From NCBI RefSeq assembly GCF_900258035.1, contig NZ_OGTP01000011.1, forward strand, positions 62,001 through 126,000: 64,000 bases of DNA, in the 5' to 3' direction. Of the stretch, positions 46,756-56,764 are shown in pieces. How positions within the stretch are numbered: the stretch's first letter is position 1; every line of letters begins with the position of its first letter. Made by a program: the position numbers and the translations under genes. This DNA is from Caballeronia novacaledonica (GTDB lineage: Bacteria; Pseudomonadota; Gammaproteobacteria; Burkholderiales; Burkholderiaceae). The notes under the pieces were generated by a model. It searched no databases. It was not told the origin of the DNA and worked only from the letters and a program-made list of their open reading frames with translations.

Positions 46756-46908
46756 TTACAGACGGAAGCCGAAAGCCGTGCCGCGTGCCTTGCGCTGACG
46801 CTCGGATTCACGGAAACGTGCTTGATACGAATAGTCTTTGTCCATCGGCAGGTGCGCCGGTTCGAACATCGAAGCGAATTTTTGCAGCAGGGCGAAGAGG
46901 TAGCTCAT
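46756..46908 (-). CDS. Small unknown protein, 50 aa
   Basis: Open frame MSYLFALLQKFASMF... ending GTAFGFRL. Hydrophobic helix at residues 3-15, then a charged, arginine-rich C-terminal half. Supported by a GGAG ribosome-binding site 6 nt before ATG 46908 and an AT-rich upstream region with an A-rich palindrome (agggttttccct) and a 10-bp inverted repeat further upstream. Family not recognised. Confidence 0.55.
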   Translation of the reverse strand: MSYLFALLQKFASMFEPAHLPMDKDYSYQARFRESERQRKARGTAFGFRL

Positions 46909-47005
46909 GACTGACTCCGGTTAGCGGTAGAGGGTTTTCCCTTAGAAAGAAGTATAGGGTTAAGCCTTATGGATTTCTAGTGCAATGCAACATTTCTTGG
47001 AAAGA

Positions 47006-47030
47006 AATTTGGTAGTTTTTCTACCAAATT
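47006..47030. repeat. Perfect 10-bp inverted repeat upstream of the 50-aa gene
   Basis: AATTTGGTAG and its exact complement separated by five T. Lies in an unusually AT-rich patch about 100 bp upstream of the 50-aa gene; could be an operator or an RNA hairpin. Confidence 0.6.
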
Positions 47031-47110
47031 GCCGATTTGGCTTGCTCGAAAAAAAGGGTCAACCCGGAGAAGCCCATACGAACGGCTCCGATCGCCAGGA
47101 CGAGCGAAAA

Positions 47111-47142
47111 CGCGACACACCGCCGCACGGCGGGGTGTCGCG
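47111..47142 (-). terminator. Terminator hairpin after the 353-aa unknown gene
   Basis: On the minus strand a long GC-rich stem (CGCGACAC..CCGCC with its complement around GTGC) is followed by TTTTCG, 19 bp after the stop of the gene at 47161-48222. Confidence 0.65.
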
Positions 47143-47160
47143 CGAATGTGACAGCGGGGA

Positions 47161-48222
47161 TCAGTGCGCCGAAGAAGTGGCGCGATGGTGCGCGTGACGC
47201 GCGTGCTTTTTCGGCGCGGAATCGGGCTGCGCGGCGCTGACGGGCTGCACCGGCGCTGCGTCGGCGGAATCGCGGTGCATGCTGACGGTCGCCGAATCGG
47301 TGTCGAAAAGCGAGGCGAGCGTCGCCTGCTGGTTGAGCATCAACTGCTCCGTGCGGTCCTGCTGCAGCTTGCCGTCGCGGCTCATGCGCAGCAGCACGGC
47401 CGTCTGCGCAATGCCCGTCGCCACCGTGACGAGCATCACGCAGACGATGATCGTCAGCATCGTCTTCATGCGGCGCGCGTGGGCGGCGGCGGACGTGCGC
47501 TGCTCGGCGATCACCGCGTAGAGCGCGTCGATCGTGTCCGCGAAGGCTGTTGCGCGGGCGCGGTCGAGTTCAGGCGCGGCGGCATCGGGGGCGCTGGTCT
47601 TCGCAAGCGGCTCGGCGGCGATGCGTTCCCCGCGATCGCGTCGATCGCGTCGGTCGCTCGCGATCAGCGCCGAAGCGAGCACGGCCGGCGACGGCGATGC
47701 GCTCTCCGGCGCGACGCACGTGCTGATGTTCGCCGATCGCGTCGCGGCAGCGGCGATCGCTGCGGTCTTCACGGCGGATTGGCGCTCGTCCGGCTGCGGC
47801 GCATCGACGTTCGGCAGATCGTCCTGGAACAGGCCCGGCGCCGGCTCGACCGACGCCAGGCTCCCGCGCGCCGCGCGTTTCGCGACAGCGGAATCGGCCG
47901 CATTGCCGCCCGGCGACGCCGTCGCGCCATTCGATTGCACCGCCGCGAGAAACACGTCCGGCAACTCGAAACCTTCGAATGTGCCCTGGCGGATATCGGT
48001 GTTCATCGCCTGAACGTGCGCGCGTTCGGCGTCTTCGGCGAACAGGTCGAGCGTCGCGCCGCCGCGCGCACCTTCGCTCAACTGCGCGAGGCGCTGCGCC
48101 GAGCGCGCGGCGCGGGCGAGTTTCTTTTCGGTGTCGACACTGGCTCGCGTGGCCTGCGATTGATGCGTTTGCGCCGCACGCCGGCGCGCGTCGGAATCTC
48201 TCTTTACTGCGGAATCTGGCAT
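47161..48222 (-). CDS. Membrane-anchored protein of unknown function, 353 aa
   Basis: Alanine-rich, mostly low-complexity soluble region (1 to about 250) followed by one transmembrane helix at roughly 253-278 (TMLTIIVCVMLVTVATGIAQ) and a C-terminal tail ending in a histidine-rich stretch (KKHARHAHHRATSSAH). The charged N-terminal half contains RAARSAQRLAQLSEGARG. No family recognised. A single-gene unit with its own terminator; a possible role in the envelope is only a guess from topology. Confidence 0.75.
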   Translation of the reverse strand: MPDSAVKRDSDARRRAAQTHQSQATRASVDTEKKLARAARSAQRLAQLSEGARGGATLDLFAEDAERAHVQAMNTDIRQGTFEGFELPDVFLAAVQSNGATASPGGNAADSAVAKRAARGSLASVEPAPGLFQDDLPNVDAPQPDERQSAVKTAAIAAAATRSANISTCVAPESASPSPAVLASALIASDRRDRRDRGERIAAEPLAKTSAPDAAAPELDRARATAFADTIDALYAVIAEQRTSAAAHARRMKTMLTIIVCVMLVTVATGIAQTAVLLRMSRDGKLQQDRTEQLMLNQQATLASLFDTDSATVSMHRDSADAAPVQPVSAAQPDSAPKKHARHAHHRATSSAH

Positions 48223-48496
48223 AGGTTCGAAAGGCGGCGGCGTTTATCACCGGCGCGCAAGGCACACCAGCGCTCTGGCGATGATTTCGAGAGGCCGCAT
48301 TGTCGCATGGCTGCGCGCGCAAACCAGCAACCTTCAGGCGATTTCAGGCCGCATCGTTCTCGCGAAACCGGCATGTTGTGTTCTCCTCGCGCCGAGAGGC
48401 TCAAAGACGCATCGCGCGCCGGGCCGCGTTTGCTATGCTTTCCAGTTGCGCAGGCCTCGCACGGCCGCGCGCCCATCGAAACAATCAGGTGTTCCT

Positions 48497-49609
48497 ATGC
48501 AGGATCAGCAATCAAACGATTCGTCGCGCACGCCATCGACGAACCCGGAATCCGCCGCGCCGTTGCGCGCGCATTACGCGAACGTCGTGTTGCCCATCTG
48601 GCGCGGGCGCGGCTTCAACGCGGCGCTCGGCCTCGCGCATGAAGCCGTCGCGCCGGGCGATCACACGCCGTTGCCGCCGAAGCGCTATCGCGCGATGGCC
48701 TGCGCGCGCCAGCTATTCGTGTTCTCGGAAGCCGGCGATCTCGCGCACGCCGCGACGCTGTTCGAATCGCTGCGGCACTATTTTCAGGACAAGCGGAACG
48801 GCGGCTGGTTCTATAGCGTGGATGCAAGCGGCGCGCCGCTCGAGCGTCAGAAAGATCTGTACACGCATGCGTTCGTCGTTTTCGCGTGCGCGCATTACGC
48901 GAAGAAAAGCGGTTCCGCCGACGCCTTCGCGCTGCTCGATGAAACGTCGCGGCTCGTCGAAGCGCGCTTTTCGGGCGACGGCGATCTACTGAACGCGGCG
49001 CTGTCCGAAGATTTCGGCGCAACGATCGAAACGCCGTTGCAGAACCCGCTGATGCATCTCGCCGAAGCGTGGCTCGCCGCGCGCGAAGCAACCGGCGACG
49101 CCGCCTACGACAAGCGTCTCGCGCAACTCGCGCAATCCGTCGCGAATACATTCGTGCATGCGCAGAGCGGTTCCATCGCCGAATTGCCGATGGGCGCGGC
49201 GGGCAACCGGCTGGAGCCGGGTCATCAGTTCGAGTGGTATTTCCTGGCGCTCGGAAGCGGGCATCCGGCGTTCGAGGCGGCCGGGCTCAACGCGGGGCTC
49301 GCGCGCGCGTTCGATTTCGCGCAGCAGCGCGGCGTGGACAAGGAAACGGGCGGTGTGTATGCCGCCATCGACGAAGCCGGAAATGTGATCGACGGCACGC
49401 AGCGCATCTGGGCGCAGACGGAGTATCTGCGCGCGCTGGCCACGCGCGGCGATGCGCTCGGCGGGCAGATCGAGCGCTTTCGCGCGCGCTTTCTGCATGA
49501 AACCGGCTGGGTCGAATGCCGCTCGGCGCAGGGCGACATCATCCGCGCGGAAATGCCGTCGACGACGCCGTATCACCTCGCGACGTCGTACGCGGCATTG
49601 CCGCTCTGA
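48497..49609 (+). CDS. AGE-family sugar epimerase/isomerase
   Basis: 370-aa (alpha/alpha)6-barrel enzyme of the N-acylglucosamine 2-epimerase / mannose isomerase family. Typical segments include RQLFVFSEAG, DLYTHAFVVFACAHYAKKSG, NPLMHLAEAWLAA and GHQFEWYFLAL, which carry the conserved histidines. The exact sugar is not clear. Convergent with the chemoreceptor gene (6-bp gap). Start ATG 48497. Confidence 0.88.
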   Translation: MQDQQSNDSSRTPSTNPESAAPLRAHYANVVLPIWRGRGFNAALGLAHEAVAPGDHTPLPPKRYRAMACARQLFVFSEAGDLAHAATLFESLRHYFQDKRNGGWFYSVDASGAPLERQKDLYTHAFVVFACAHYAKKSGSADAFALLDETSRLVEARFSGDGDLLNAALSEDFGATIETPLQNPLMHLAEAWLAAREATGDAAYDKRLAQLAQSVANTFVHAQSGSIAELPMGAAGNRLEPGHQFEWYFLALGSGHPAFEAAGLNAGLARAFDFAQQRGVDKETGGVYAAIDEAGNVIDGTQRIWAQTEYLRALATRGDALGGQIERFRARFLHETGWVECRSAQGDIIRAEMPSTTPYHLATSYAALPL

Positions 49610-49615
49610 GCCGAC

Positions 49616-51157
49616 TCAGGCGAGCTGGAACACCGAGACAGCCGCCTTCAGTTGCCGCGTCTGTTCGTGCAAGGACGACGCGGCCGCCGCGGCCTCTTCG
49701 ACGAGCGCCGCGTTCTGCTGGGTCATCTCGTCCATCTGCGTAACGGCCTGATTGACCTGCTCGATGCCCACGCTCTGCTCCAGCGACGAGGCGCTGATCT
49801 CCGCCATCATCTGCGTGACGCGTGAAATCGACGTCGATACTTCGCGCATCGCTGCGCCCGCGCGCTCGACGAGCACGGAGCCGTCGCTCACCTGCGCGAC
49901 CGATTCGCCGATCAGTTCCTTGATCTCCTTCGCCGATTGCGCCGAGCGCTGCGCGAGGCCGCGCACTTCGCCCGCCACGACCGCGAAGCCGCGTCCCTGC
50001 TCGCCCGCGCGCGCCGCCTCGACCGCCGCGTTCAGCGCGAGGATATTCGTCTGGAACGCGATACCGTCGATGACCGAGATGATCTCCGCGATCTTGTCGG
50101 AACTCGACGCAATGCCGCGCATCTTCTCGACGACATCGTCCACCACGCTCGAACCGCGCGATGTCGCATTGAGCGCCTCGCCCGCGAGCGTGTTCGCCTC
50201 GCGCGCGTGTTCGGCGTTCTGACGCACCGTCGCGGTCAGTTCTTCCATGCTCGACGCGGTTTCTTCGAGCGACGCCGCCTGATTCTCCGTGCGCGCGGAC
50301 AGATCCGCGTTGCCGCTCGCGATTTCATCGGCGCCGAAATTGATCGAATCCGACGTCTCGCGCACGGTCTTCACGGTGCTCGCGACGCTCGCCTGCATCG
50401 TCGCGAGACCCGCGAAAAGGCGGCCGATTTCGTTCGTGCCGCGATCTTCGATGCGCTCGTCGAGACGTCCCTTCGCGATGCGTTCGAAATGGCGGCCCGC
50501 CTCTTCCAGCGGCTGAATCACGCCACGGCGCAGCGCGACGTGCACGAGCGCGATGCCCGCGACGAGCGCCGCCAGAATCACGATGCCCACCGCGCGGAAC
50601 CACGCGTAGCGCGTGTCGATCGACGAGAGATAGCCGCGGCCCGCTTCATCGCCGAAATTGACGAAATTCTGCTGTTCCGCGAGATAGCGATCCTGGAAAC
50701 CCTGCGTCGGCTGATCGAGGAACGCCTGGATATTGCCGGCGTCGAGATACTGGACGAGCTCGCTCAGCGCCTTCGAGTATTCGGCGTATTTCGCCTGCAG
50801 CGCGGTCGTGCGCGCCGTGTTTTCGTCGCCGGTCTTCGGCGCGTTCAGGAACGCGGTGAACGACTTGTCCGCCGCCGCGATCTGCTCGCGCGCGTGCTGC
50901 ACGATTTCCGTCGGCTCGGTGCCGCCGCGCACCATGCGCGTGCCCGCGCGCGACAGATTGATGCGCGCGTCCATCAGATGCTGCGTGGTCTTGTTGACCG
51001 CGTTGACCTGCTTCAAGGCGATATCGGACAGGCTGCCGACGTCGTCATGCGTGCGCGAGAGCGACCAGAAGCCGAGCCCTTCGGTCACCAGTTGAAAGAG
51101 ACAGAACACCACCAGAACTGCGAGCAAACCCGATGAAACCTTGATCTTTCCGAACAT
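49616..51157 (-). CDS. Methyl-accepting chemotaxis protein
   Basis: 513-aa receptor: TM1 about 8-30, periplasmic four-helix sensor, TM2 about 185-210, HAMP, then a signalling domain with the conserved tip ([40 protein letters not shown]). ATG 51157 ([10 protein letters not shown]) chosen. Ligand unknown. Confidence 0.93.
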   Translation of the reverse strand: MFGKIKVSSGLLAVLVVFCLFQLVTEGLGFWSLSRTHDDVGSLSDIALKQVNAVNKTTQHLMDARINLSRAGTRMVRGGTEPTEIVQHAREQIAAADKSFTAFLNAPKTGDENTARTTALQAKYAEYSKALSELVQYLDAGNIQAFLDQPTQGFQDRYLAEQQNFVNFGDEAGRGYLSSIDTRYAWFRAVGIVILAALVAGIALVHVALRRGVIQPLEEAGRHFERIAKGRLDERIEDRGTNEIGRLFAGLATMQASVASTVKTVRETSDSINFGADEIASGNADLSARTENQAASLEETASSMEELTATVRQNAEHAREANTLAGEALNATSRGSSVVDDVVEKMRGIASSSDKIAEIISVIDGIAFQTNILALNAAVEAARAGEQGRGFAVVAGEVRGLAQRSAQSAKEIKELIGESVAQVSDGSVLVERAGAAMREVSTSISRVTQMMAEISASSLEQSVGIEQVNQAVTQMDEMTQQNAALVEEAAAAASSLHEQTRQLKAAVSVFQLA

Positions 51158-51387
51158 CACTGGCACCCACGCTTTCCAAATTTAGGCCCGCTGCTGCGGG
51201 GACAGTGCGGGTTTACGGCAGTCGGGCCGGAAAGCTTGAATCGTTTGCCTCGAGATGGGTCTACACCAATGACGCACGCCAGCCGAAACGCACCATTGCA
51301 CAATTTTTGCGTGACTTCCTTGCAGTGCGGCCGAACGCTTCCTATTGTCTTTGCAGGACGGCACCGAACCCACCAAGGAGTGTCCGA

Positions 51388-51828
51388 ATGGCCGAAATAG
51401 TCGATATCGCGCGCGGTGCGCTGAATGCGCAACCGTTCAGCGCCTTGCTCGGAACCAAGCTGATGCAGGTCGATTCAGCGAGTCTCACGCTGTGTCTCAC
51501 GATCAGGGACGAGCTGAGGCAACAACACGGCTACGTACATGGCGGGGTGGTGAGTTATCTCGTGGACAACGCGCTGACCTTTGCGGGCGCGCTGCGGCTC
51601 GGGCCGAAGGTCGTCACGGGCGAATACAAGATCAACTATCTGCGGCCGGCCGTTTCAGGCACGCTGATGGCCCGCGCGCGCGTCGTTCACGCGGGCATGA
51701 CGCAGGCGACCTGCCAGTGCGACGTATTCGTCACCGATGGCGGCGCCGAGCGGCTCGTCGCGGTCGCGCAGGGCACGATTACGCGCATCGGCGAAGGCGT
51801 CTCCACCGAACCGGTTTTTCACGCCTGA
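51388..51828 (+). CDS. PaaI-family hotdog thioesterase
   Basis: 146-aa hotdog protein with the family motif HGYVHGGVVSYLVDNALTFAG, in which the Asp and His positions are catalytic. Probably hydrolyses a CoA thioester. AAGGAG precedes ATG 51388 by 8 nt. Followed by a terminator. Confidence 0.88.
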   Translation: MAEIVDIARGALNAQPFSALLGTKLMQVDSASLTLCLTIRDELRQQHGYVHGGVVSYLVDNALTFAGALRLGPKVVTGEYKINYLRPAVSGTLMARARVVHAGMTQATCQCDVFVTDGGAERLVAVAQGTITRIGEGVSTEPVFHA

Positions 51829-51852
51829 TTCCTCAATCCCCGTCCTCCAAAG

Positions 51853-51881
51853 CAAAAAACCTCGCCGTGGCGAGGTTTTTT
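51853..51881. terminator. Bidirectional terminator
   Basis: CTCGCC/GGCGAG hairpin flanked by an A-run and a T-run, between the converging thioesterase and hydrolase genes; works in both directions. Confidence 0.88.
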
Positions 51882-51900
51882 GTTTGCCGCACGCGTGCGC

Positions 51901-52749
51901 TTACTGCGCGGCGACCGTCTTCTGCGTCTGCTCGCCCAAGCCCTGAATGCCGAGTTTCATCGTCTGGCCGGCCTTCAGATACACCGGATTCGGCTTCACG
52001 CCCATGCCGACGCCCGGCGGCGTGCCCGTCGAAATGACGTCGCCCGGCTGCAGGCTCATCACTTTCGACAGATACGCGACGAGTTGCGCGACCGTGAAGA
52101 CCATCGTCTTCGTGTTGCCGTTCTGATAGCGCTTGCCGTCGACTTCGAGCCACAAATCGAGCTTCTGCGGATCGGCGACTTCGTCTTTCGTGACCATCCA
52201 CGGACCGATCGGGCCGAACGTGTCGAAGCCCTTGCCCTTGTCCCATTGCGTGCCGTGTTCGAGCTGCCATTCGCGCTCGGAGACGTCGTTGATGACGCAA
52301 TAGCCCGCGACGTAGTCGAGCGCGTTCGCTTCGTCGACGTACTTCGCTTCCTTGCCGATCACCACGCCGAGCTCGACTTCCCAGTCGGTCTTGACCGAGT
52401 TGCGCGGAATTTCGACGTCGTCGTTCGGGCCGCAAATCGCGCTCGTCCACTTGCCGAAGATGACCGGCTCGGTCGGCACGGGAAGGTTCGATTCGGCGGC
52501 GTGATCCGCGTAGTTCAGGCCGATGCACACGAACTTGCCGACCCGGCCGACGCACGGCCCGATGCGCGGATTGCCATCGACGACGGGCAGCGACGCGATA
52601 TCGGCTGCGCGCAGTTTCGCCAGGCCCGCTTCGGTCAGCGTCGCGCCGGCGATGTCATCGACGATCTTCGACACGTCGCGAATCTTGCCCTCGGCGTCCA
52701 GCAAACCCGGTTTTTCCTGACCCTTGGGGCCGTAACGAAGCAGTTTCAT
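51901..52749 (-). CDS. Fumarylacetoacetate-hydrolase-family enzyme, likely 2,4-diketo-3-deoxy-L-fuconate hydrolase
   Basis: 282-aa FAH-fold enzyme: CIGLNYADHAAES, DWEVELGVVIGKEA and STGTPPGVGMG are the characteristic segments with metal-binding acids. As the last gene of the sugar-acid operon it would cleave a 2,4-diketo acid to pyruvate and L-lactate. Homologues also act on other diketo-deoxy acids, so the substrate is inferred from neighbours. Confidence 0.87.
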   Translation of the reverse strand: MKLLRYGPKGQEKPGLLDAEGKIRDVSKIVDDIAGATLTEAGLAKLRAADIASLPVVDGNPRIGPCVGRVGKFVCIGLNYADHAAESNLPVPTEPVIFGKWTSAICGPNDDVEIPRNSVKTDWEVELGVVIGKEAKYVDEANALDYVAGYCVINDVSEREWQLEHGTQWDKGKGFDTFGPIGPWMVTKDEVADPQKLDLWLEVDGKRYQNGNTKTMVFTVAQLVAYLSKVMSLQPGDVISTGTPPGVGMGVKPNPVYLKAGQTMKLGIQGLGEQTQKTVAAQ

Positions 52750-52791
52750 CTGGTTTGATCCTCCTGGTTCGGATAAAGAATGCGCGGTTGG

Positions 52792-53535
52792 TCAGTTCGA
52801 CCAGCCGCCATCGATGACATGAATCTGGCCCGTCGTGAACGACGATTCGTCCGATCCGAGATACAGCGCCAGCGCCGCGATCTCTTCGGCGCGGCCGACG
52901 CGTCCCATCGGCTGGCGCGCGACGAACGCCGCGTGAACCTGATCGACGCTCGCGCCCTGCGCCTTCGCCTGCTCCGCGATGCGGTCCTTCAGCGACGGCG
53001 ACTCCACCGTGCCGGGACAGATCGCGTTGCAGCGCACGCCGCGCGTGACGAAATCGGCCGCGACGGACTTCGTGAGCCCGATCACCGCCGCCTTCGACGC
53101 ACCGTACACGAAGCGGTTCGGCACGCCCTTCACGCTCGACGCCGCCGACGACATGTTGATGATCGAGCCGCCGCCCTTTTCCAGCATCTTCGGCAGGAAC
53201 GCGCGAATCGTACGATACATCGCCTTCGCGTTCAGGTCGAAGGCGAAATCCCAGTCTTCCTCGCTCGCTTCGAGAATCGAGCCGGCGTGCACGAAGCCCG
53301 CGCAGTTGAAGAGCACGTCGATCGCGCCGATTTCGTCGGCGAGCGCGTTGATCGCTTGCGGATTTCGCACGTCGAGCGTGCGCACGTCGAACGGCTTGCC
53401 TTCGAGCGATCCCGTGCGGATGTCCGTGGCGATCACGCGCGCGCCCTCCGCCGCGAAAAGCTCGGCCGTCGCGAGCCCGATGCCTTGTCCCGCCGCCGTG
53501 ATCAGCGCCGTCTTGCCTGCCAGTCTTTGTACCAT
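52792..53535 (-). CDS. Short-chain dehydrogenase, likely 2-keto-3-deoxy-L-fuconate dehydrogenase
   Basis: 247-aa SDR with NAD loop ITAAGQGIGLA, NAG motif (NCAGF), catalytic Ser in MSSAASSV and YGASK. In the pathway it oxidises the C4 hydroxyl of 2-keto-3-deoxy-L-fuconate. Substrate inferred from the operon. Confidence 0.88.
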   Translation of the reverse strand: MVQRLAGKTALITAAGQGIGLATAELFAAEGARVIATDIRTGSLEGKPFDVRTLDVRNPQAINALADEIGAIDVLFNCAGFVHAGSILEASEEDWDFAFDLNAKAMYRTIRAFLPKMLEKGGGSIINMSSAASSVKGVPNRFVYGASKAAVIGLTKSVAADFVTRGVRCNAICPGTVESPSLKDRIAEQAKAQGASVDQVHAAFVARQPMGRVGRAEEIAALALYLGSDESSFTTGQIHVIDGGWSN

Positions 53536-53587
53536 CTACCGCTCCAGTCGAAAGTGTTTTTGAGACATGCCGGGTATAGCAGCCGTT

Positions 53588-54424
53588 TCAGAGGCGATAG
53601 AACGCGCGGGCGTTCGCGCCGAAAATCGCGGCTTGGTCGGCTTTTTCGAGATGCGACGTGAGGTTGCGGGCCGTGCTGTGCCATGCAGTGTAACTGCCGT
53701 TCATATCGAGCACGGGCCAGTCGCTGCCCCACATCAGGCGCTCGGGACCGAAATGTTCGAGAAGATGCGCGACGTAGGGTTTCAAGGTTTCGCCGGTCCA
53801 GTTCGCGTTTGCTTCTGTCGCGAGACCGGAGAGTTTGCAATGAATTCGTTGCGGCAAGGCGGCGAGTTGCGCGATGCCATCGGCCCAAGGTTGCCATCCG
53901 GATGACAAGCCGTCGCGGATCGGCGGCTTTGCGCCGTGATCGATCACGACGCGCAGCTTCGGATACCGCTCCACGAATTCGATCAGCGACGGCACATGCC
54001 GCGCGAAGATCAGCGCATCGAAAGCGAAGTCGAGGTCGATGAGGCGTTCGATCGCATCCTTGCGCGGCGCGTGCGCGATCCACGTGTCGTCGGGCAAGTC
54101 TTGCAGCATCGGGCGCACGGCCTTGAACTTCGGCTCGGGCGCGAATTCGTCGATGAACTTCGATGCATCGGGCGAATCGAGCGGAATCCAGCCGACGACA
54201 CCGGCGATCGATTCTTCATGGCGCGCGAGATCGAGCAGATAGCGCGTTTCATCGAGCGTCGGCGCAGCCTGAACGACGACGGTTCGTTGAACACCGACAG
54301 ACTCGCGAAGCGGCGCGAGATCGTCAGGACCGAACACGCGATACAGCGGCTTCATGTCCGGCGTGAGCCATCCATAATCGCCACGCGACGGATCCCAATA
54401 ATGCTGATGCGAGTCGATGTTCAT
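53588..54424 (-). CDS. Amidohydrolase, likely L-fuconolactonase
   Basis: 278-aa amidohydrolase-2 family protein starting MNIDSHQHYWDPSRGDYGW, with the His-x-His metal motif. VIDHGAKPP and MWGSDWPVLD contain other metal ligands. Opens the lactone formed by the dehydrogenase. Its start overlaps the upstream gene's stop by 4 nt. Confidence 0.88.
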   Translation of the reverse strand: MNIDSHQHYWDPSRGDYGWLTPDMKPLYRVFGPDDLAPLRESVGVQRTVVVQAAPTLDETRYLLDLARHEESIAGVVGWIPLDSPDASKFIDEFAPEPKFKAVRPMLQDLPDDTWIAHAPRKDAIERLIDLDFAFDALIFARHVPSLIEFVERYPKLRVVIDHGAKPPIRDGLSSGWQPWADGIAQLAALPQRIHCKLSGLATEANANWTGETLKPYVAHLLEHFGPERLMWGSDWPVLDMNGSYTAWHSTARNLTSHLEKADQAAIFGANARAFYRL

Positions 54425-55452
54425 CGCGGCACCGGCGCGTTCGCGTGAAGCAGACCTTCGGCACGCAGCGCGTCCCATAGCGCGGACGGAATCGGCGTCG
54501 CGAACGATGCCGCGTTCTCGCGCACTTCATCCGGCGTGCGCGCGCCCATCAGCACCGTGGCCACAACTTTATGCGCATAAGGAAACTGGATGGCCGCCGC
54601 GGACAGCGCGACGCCGTGCGCACGGCACACGCGCTCCAGCTTGCCGACGCGCTCGACGATTTCCTTCGGCGCTTCGCCGTAGTTGAACTTGAGGTCGCCG
54701 TGCGCGTTCGCATCGAGACCGCGCGCGAGAATGCCCGAATTGAACGCGCCGCCGAGCAAAATGCTCACGCCGCGTTTTTCGCATTCGGGCAAAAGATCGT
54801 CGAGCGTGTTTTGTTCGAGCAGCGTGTAACGGCCCGCGAGCAATGCGCAGTCGATGTCGAATTCGGCCATCGCTTCCATCACGGCCGCGCCTTCGTTCAC
54901 GCCGAGGCCCACGGCCTTCACGCCGCGAGACTGCTTCAATTCTTCGAGCGCGCGAAAGCCGCCTTCATCGGCGAGTTGCTTCCAGTAGTGCGCGTTTTTC
55001 TCGCCGTGCGTGACGCGGCCGATGTCATGAATCAGCACGATATCGATATCGATCATGCCGAGCCGCATCTGGCTGTCTTCGAACGAGCGGAGAATGCCGT
55101 CGTAGGTGTAGTCGTAGATCGCCTGGAACGGCAGCGGCGCGGCCCAGCCTTCGCTGCCGTCGTAGGCCGCCGTGCGCGGGACGAAGCGCCGGCCGACCTT
55201 GGTCGAAAGAACGAAGTCGCCGCGCGGATAGCGTCGCAACGCATCGCCGAGACGATGTTCCGCCTTCGTGTGACCGTAGTGCGGCGCGGTATCGAAGCAG
55301 CGGATGCCGGCTTGCCACGCGGCATCGACGGTCGCGCGCGCCTCGTCTTCCGTCAACTCGTGATACAGCCCGCCGAGCGGCGCGGTGCCGAGCGACAGCG
55401 CCGTGACTTCCAGCGCCGTCCGGCCGATTTTGCGTCGACTTGAAACTGTCAT
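54421..55452 (-). CDS. Aldo/keto reductase, likely L-fucose dehydrogenase
   Basis: 343-aa AKR barrel: DTAPHYGHTKAEHRLG holds the catalytic Asp and Tyr, STKVGRR the Lys, LIHDIGR the His. Resembles D-threo-aldose 1-dehydrogenases, which oxidise L-fucose to its lactone. ATG 55452 has GAGG at 7 nt. Pathway position supports fucose. Confidence 0.88.
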   Translation of the reverse strand: MTVSSRRKIGRTALEVTALSLGTAPLGGLYHELTEDEARATVDAAWQAGIRCFDTAPHYGHTKAEHRLGDALRRYPRGDFVLSTKVGRRFVPRTAAYDGSEGWAAPLPFQAIYDYTYDGILRSFEDSQMRLGMIDIDIVLIHDIGRVTHGEKNAHYWKQLADEGGFRALEELKQSRGVKAVGLGVNEGAAVMEAMAEFDIDCALLAGRYTLLEQNTLDDLLPECEKRGVSILLGGAFNSGILARGLDANAHGDLKFNYGEAPKEIVERVGKLERVCRAHGVALSAAAIQFPYAHKVVATVLMGARTPDEVRENAASFATPIPSALWDALRAEGLLHANAPVPR

Positions 55453-55486
55453 CTGCAAACCTCGAATGAATTTGAGGTGGCGAAAC

Positions 55487-56755
55487 TCAAGCCGCCACAG
55501 TAACGCGTACCGCGCCGCCGGGCAAACACGCGGGGCCGACCGGTTCGAAGGTTTTGTAAGTCAGGATGAATTCCTGATGCCCGAGCGCCTCCGACTTCGA
55601 CGCCGCGCCCGCCGCCACCGCGACGGTGACATCGACGATTTCGCGGCCCACTTCGTCGAGCGTCGCGCGGCCTTCGAGGATGCGGCCGGCGTCGATATCC
55701 ATATCGCCGGACAGGTTGCGATACGTCGACGGATTCGCGCAGACCTTGATGACCGGCGATATCGCCGAGCCGACGACGGAGCCGCGCCCCGTCGTGAAGA
55801 GAATCACGTGACAGCCGCACGCGATCAACTCGCCGATCTCCGCGTTATCGCTGATATTGGGAAAGCCGAAGCGCGGCTCGCCATCGGGGACGACATCGAG
55901 CAGATAGAGCCCGCCCGTCGGCGGCACGTCGCCCGGCTTGATGATGCCGACGATCGGCGACGCGCCGCTCTTCGAATACGCGCCGAGTGATTTTTCTTCC
56001 TGCGTCGTCAGCCCGCCGTCCGCGTTGCCGACGGAGAACGAGCCGTGGCCCATCGTCGTGTAATAGCGCGCGGCCTTCTGCACGCACTCGACGATCGCGT
56101 CGCCGAGTTCGGGCCGCGCCGCGCGCCGCTTCATATGGAACTCGCAGCCGACGAGTTCGCCCGTTTCCTCGAACACGCACGACGCGCCCGCGTCGATGAA
56201 CGCATCGAATGCGCGCCCCACCGCCGGATTCGCCGTGATGCCGCTCGTGCCGTCCGAACCGCCGCAGATCGTGCCGACGATCAGCTCGTCGAGCGCCATC
56301 GGCACTTTTTCTTGCGCGGCAAGCGATGCGCGCGCCTCGCGCACCCAGTCGAGTCCGTTCTGGATCGTGCTGCGCGTGCCGCCTTTTTCCTGAATCGTCA
56401 GTACGGCGGCGGGCCGCCCGCTCGCGCGCACGACATCGGCGAGATAGTGCTTGTTCATGCTCTCGCAACCGAGCGACACGAACAGCACCGCGCCGACGTT
56501 CGGATGCGTGCAGATGCGTTCCAGCATTCTTTCGGCGTAGCTGTTCGGATAGCAGCCCGGAAAGCCGATCAGATGCACGGGCGGTTCGGCTTGCGGATCG
56601 AAGGAATCGAAGTCATCGAACGATGGACGAAAGTGCGCGACGATCTCGCGCGCGACGTGATGCGCGCATTCGACGAGGTACGCCACCGCGACGACATTGC
56701 GGACGCCCTTCCTGCCATCCGCGCGGAGATAGCCTTGCAGTGCGGGAGTGTTCAT
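55487..56755 (-). CDS. UxaA-family dehydratase large chain, likely sugar-acid (L-fuconate) dehydratase
   Basis: 422-aa C-terminal portion of the altronate/galactarate dehydratase family, which in UxaA is fused to a SAF domain; here the two parts are separate genes 9 bp apart. Family text: GFPGCYPNSYAERML, LGCESMNK, GTICGGSDGTSGITANPAVG. By position it should convert L-fuconate to 2-keto-3-deoxy-L-fuconate, a role often filled by an enolase-superfamily FucD elsewhere. Confidence 0.87.
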   Translation of the reverse strand: MNTPALQGYLRADGRKGVRNVVAVAYLVECAHHVAREIVAHFRPSFDDFDSFDPQAEPPVHLIGFPGCYPNSYAERMLERICTHPNVGAVLFVSLGCESMNKHYLADVVRASGRPAAVLTIQEKGGTRSTIQNGLDWVREARASLAAQEKVPMALDELIVGTICGGSDGTSGITANPAVGRAFDAFIDAGASCVFEETGELVGCEFHMKRRAARPELGDAIVECVQKAARYYTTMGHGSFSVGNADGGLTTQEEKSLGAYSKSGASPIVGIIKPGDVPPTGGLYLLDVVPDGEPRFGFPNISDNAEIGELIACGCHVILFTTGRGSVVGSAISPVIKVCANPSTYRNLSGDMDIDAGRILEGRATLDEVGREIVDVTVAVAAGAASKSEALGHQEFILTYKTFEPVGPACLPGGAVRVTVAA

Positions 56756-56764
56756 TGAAAGTGT

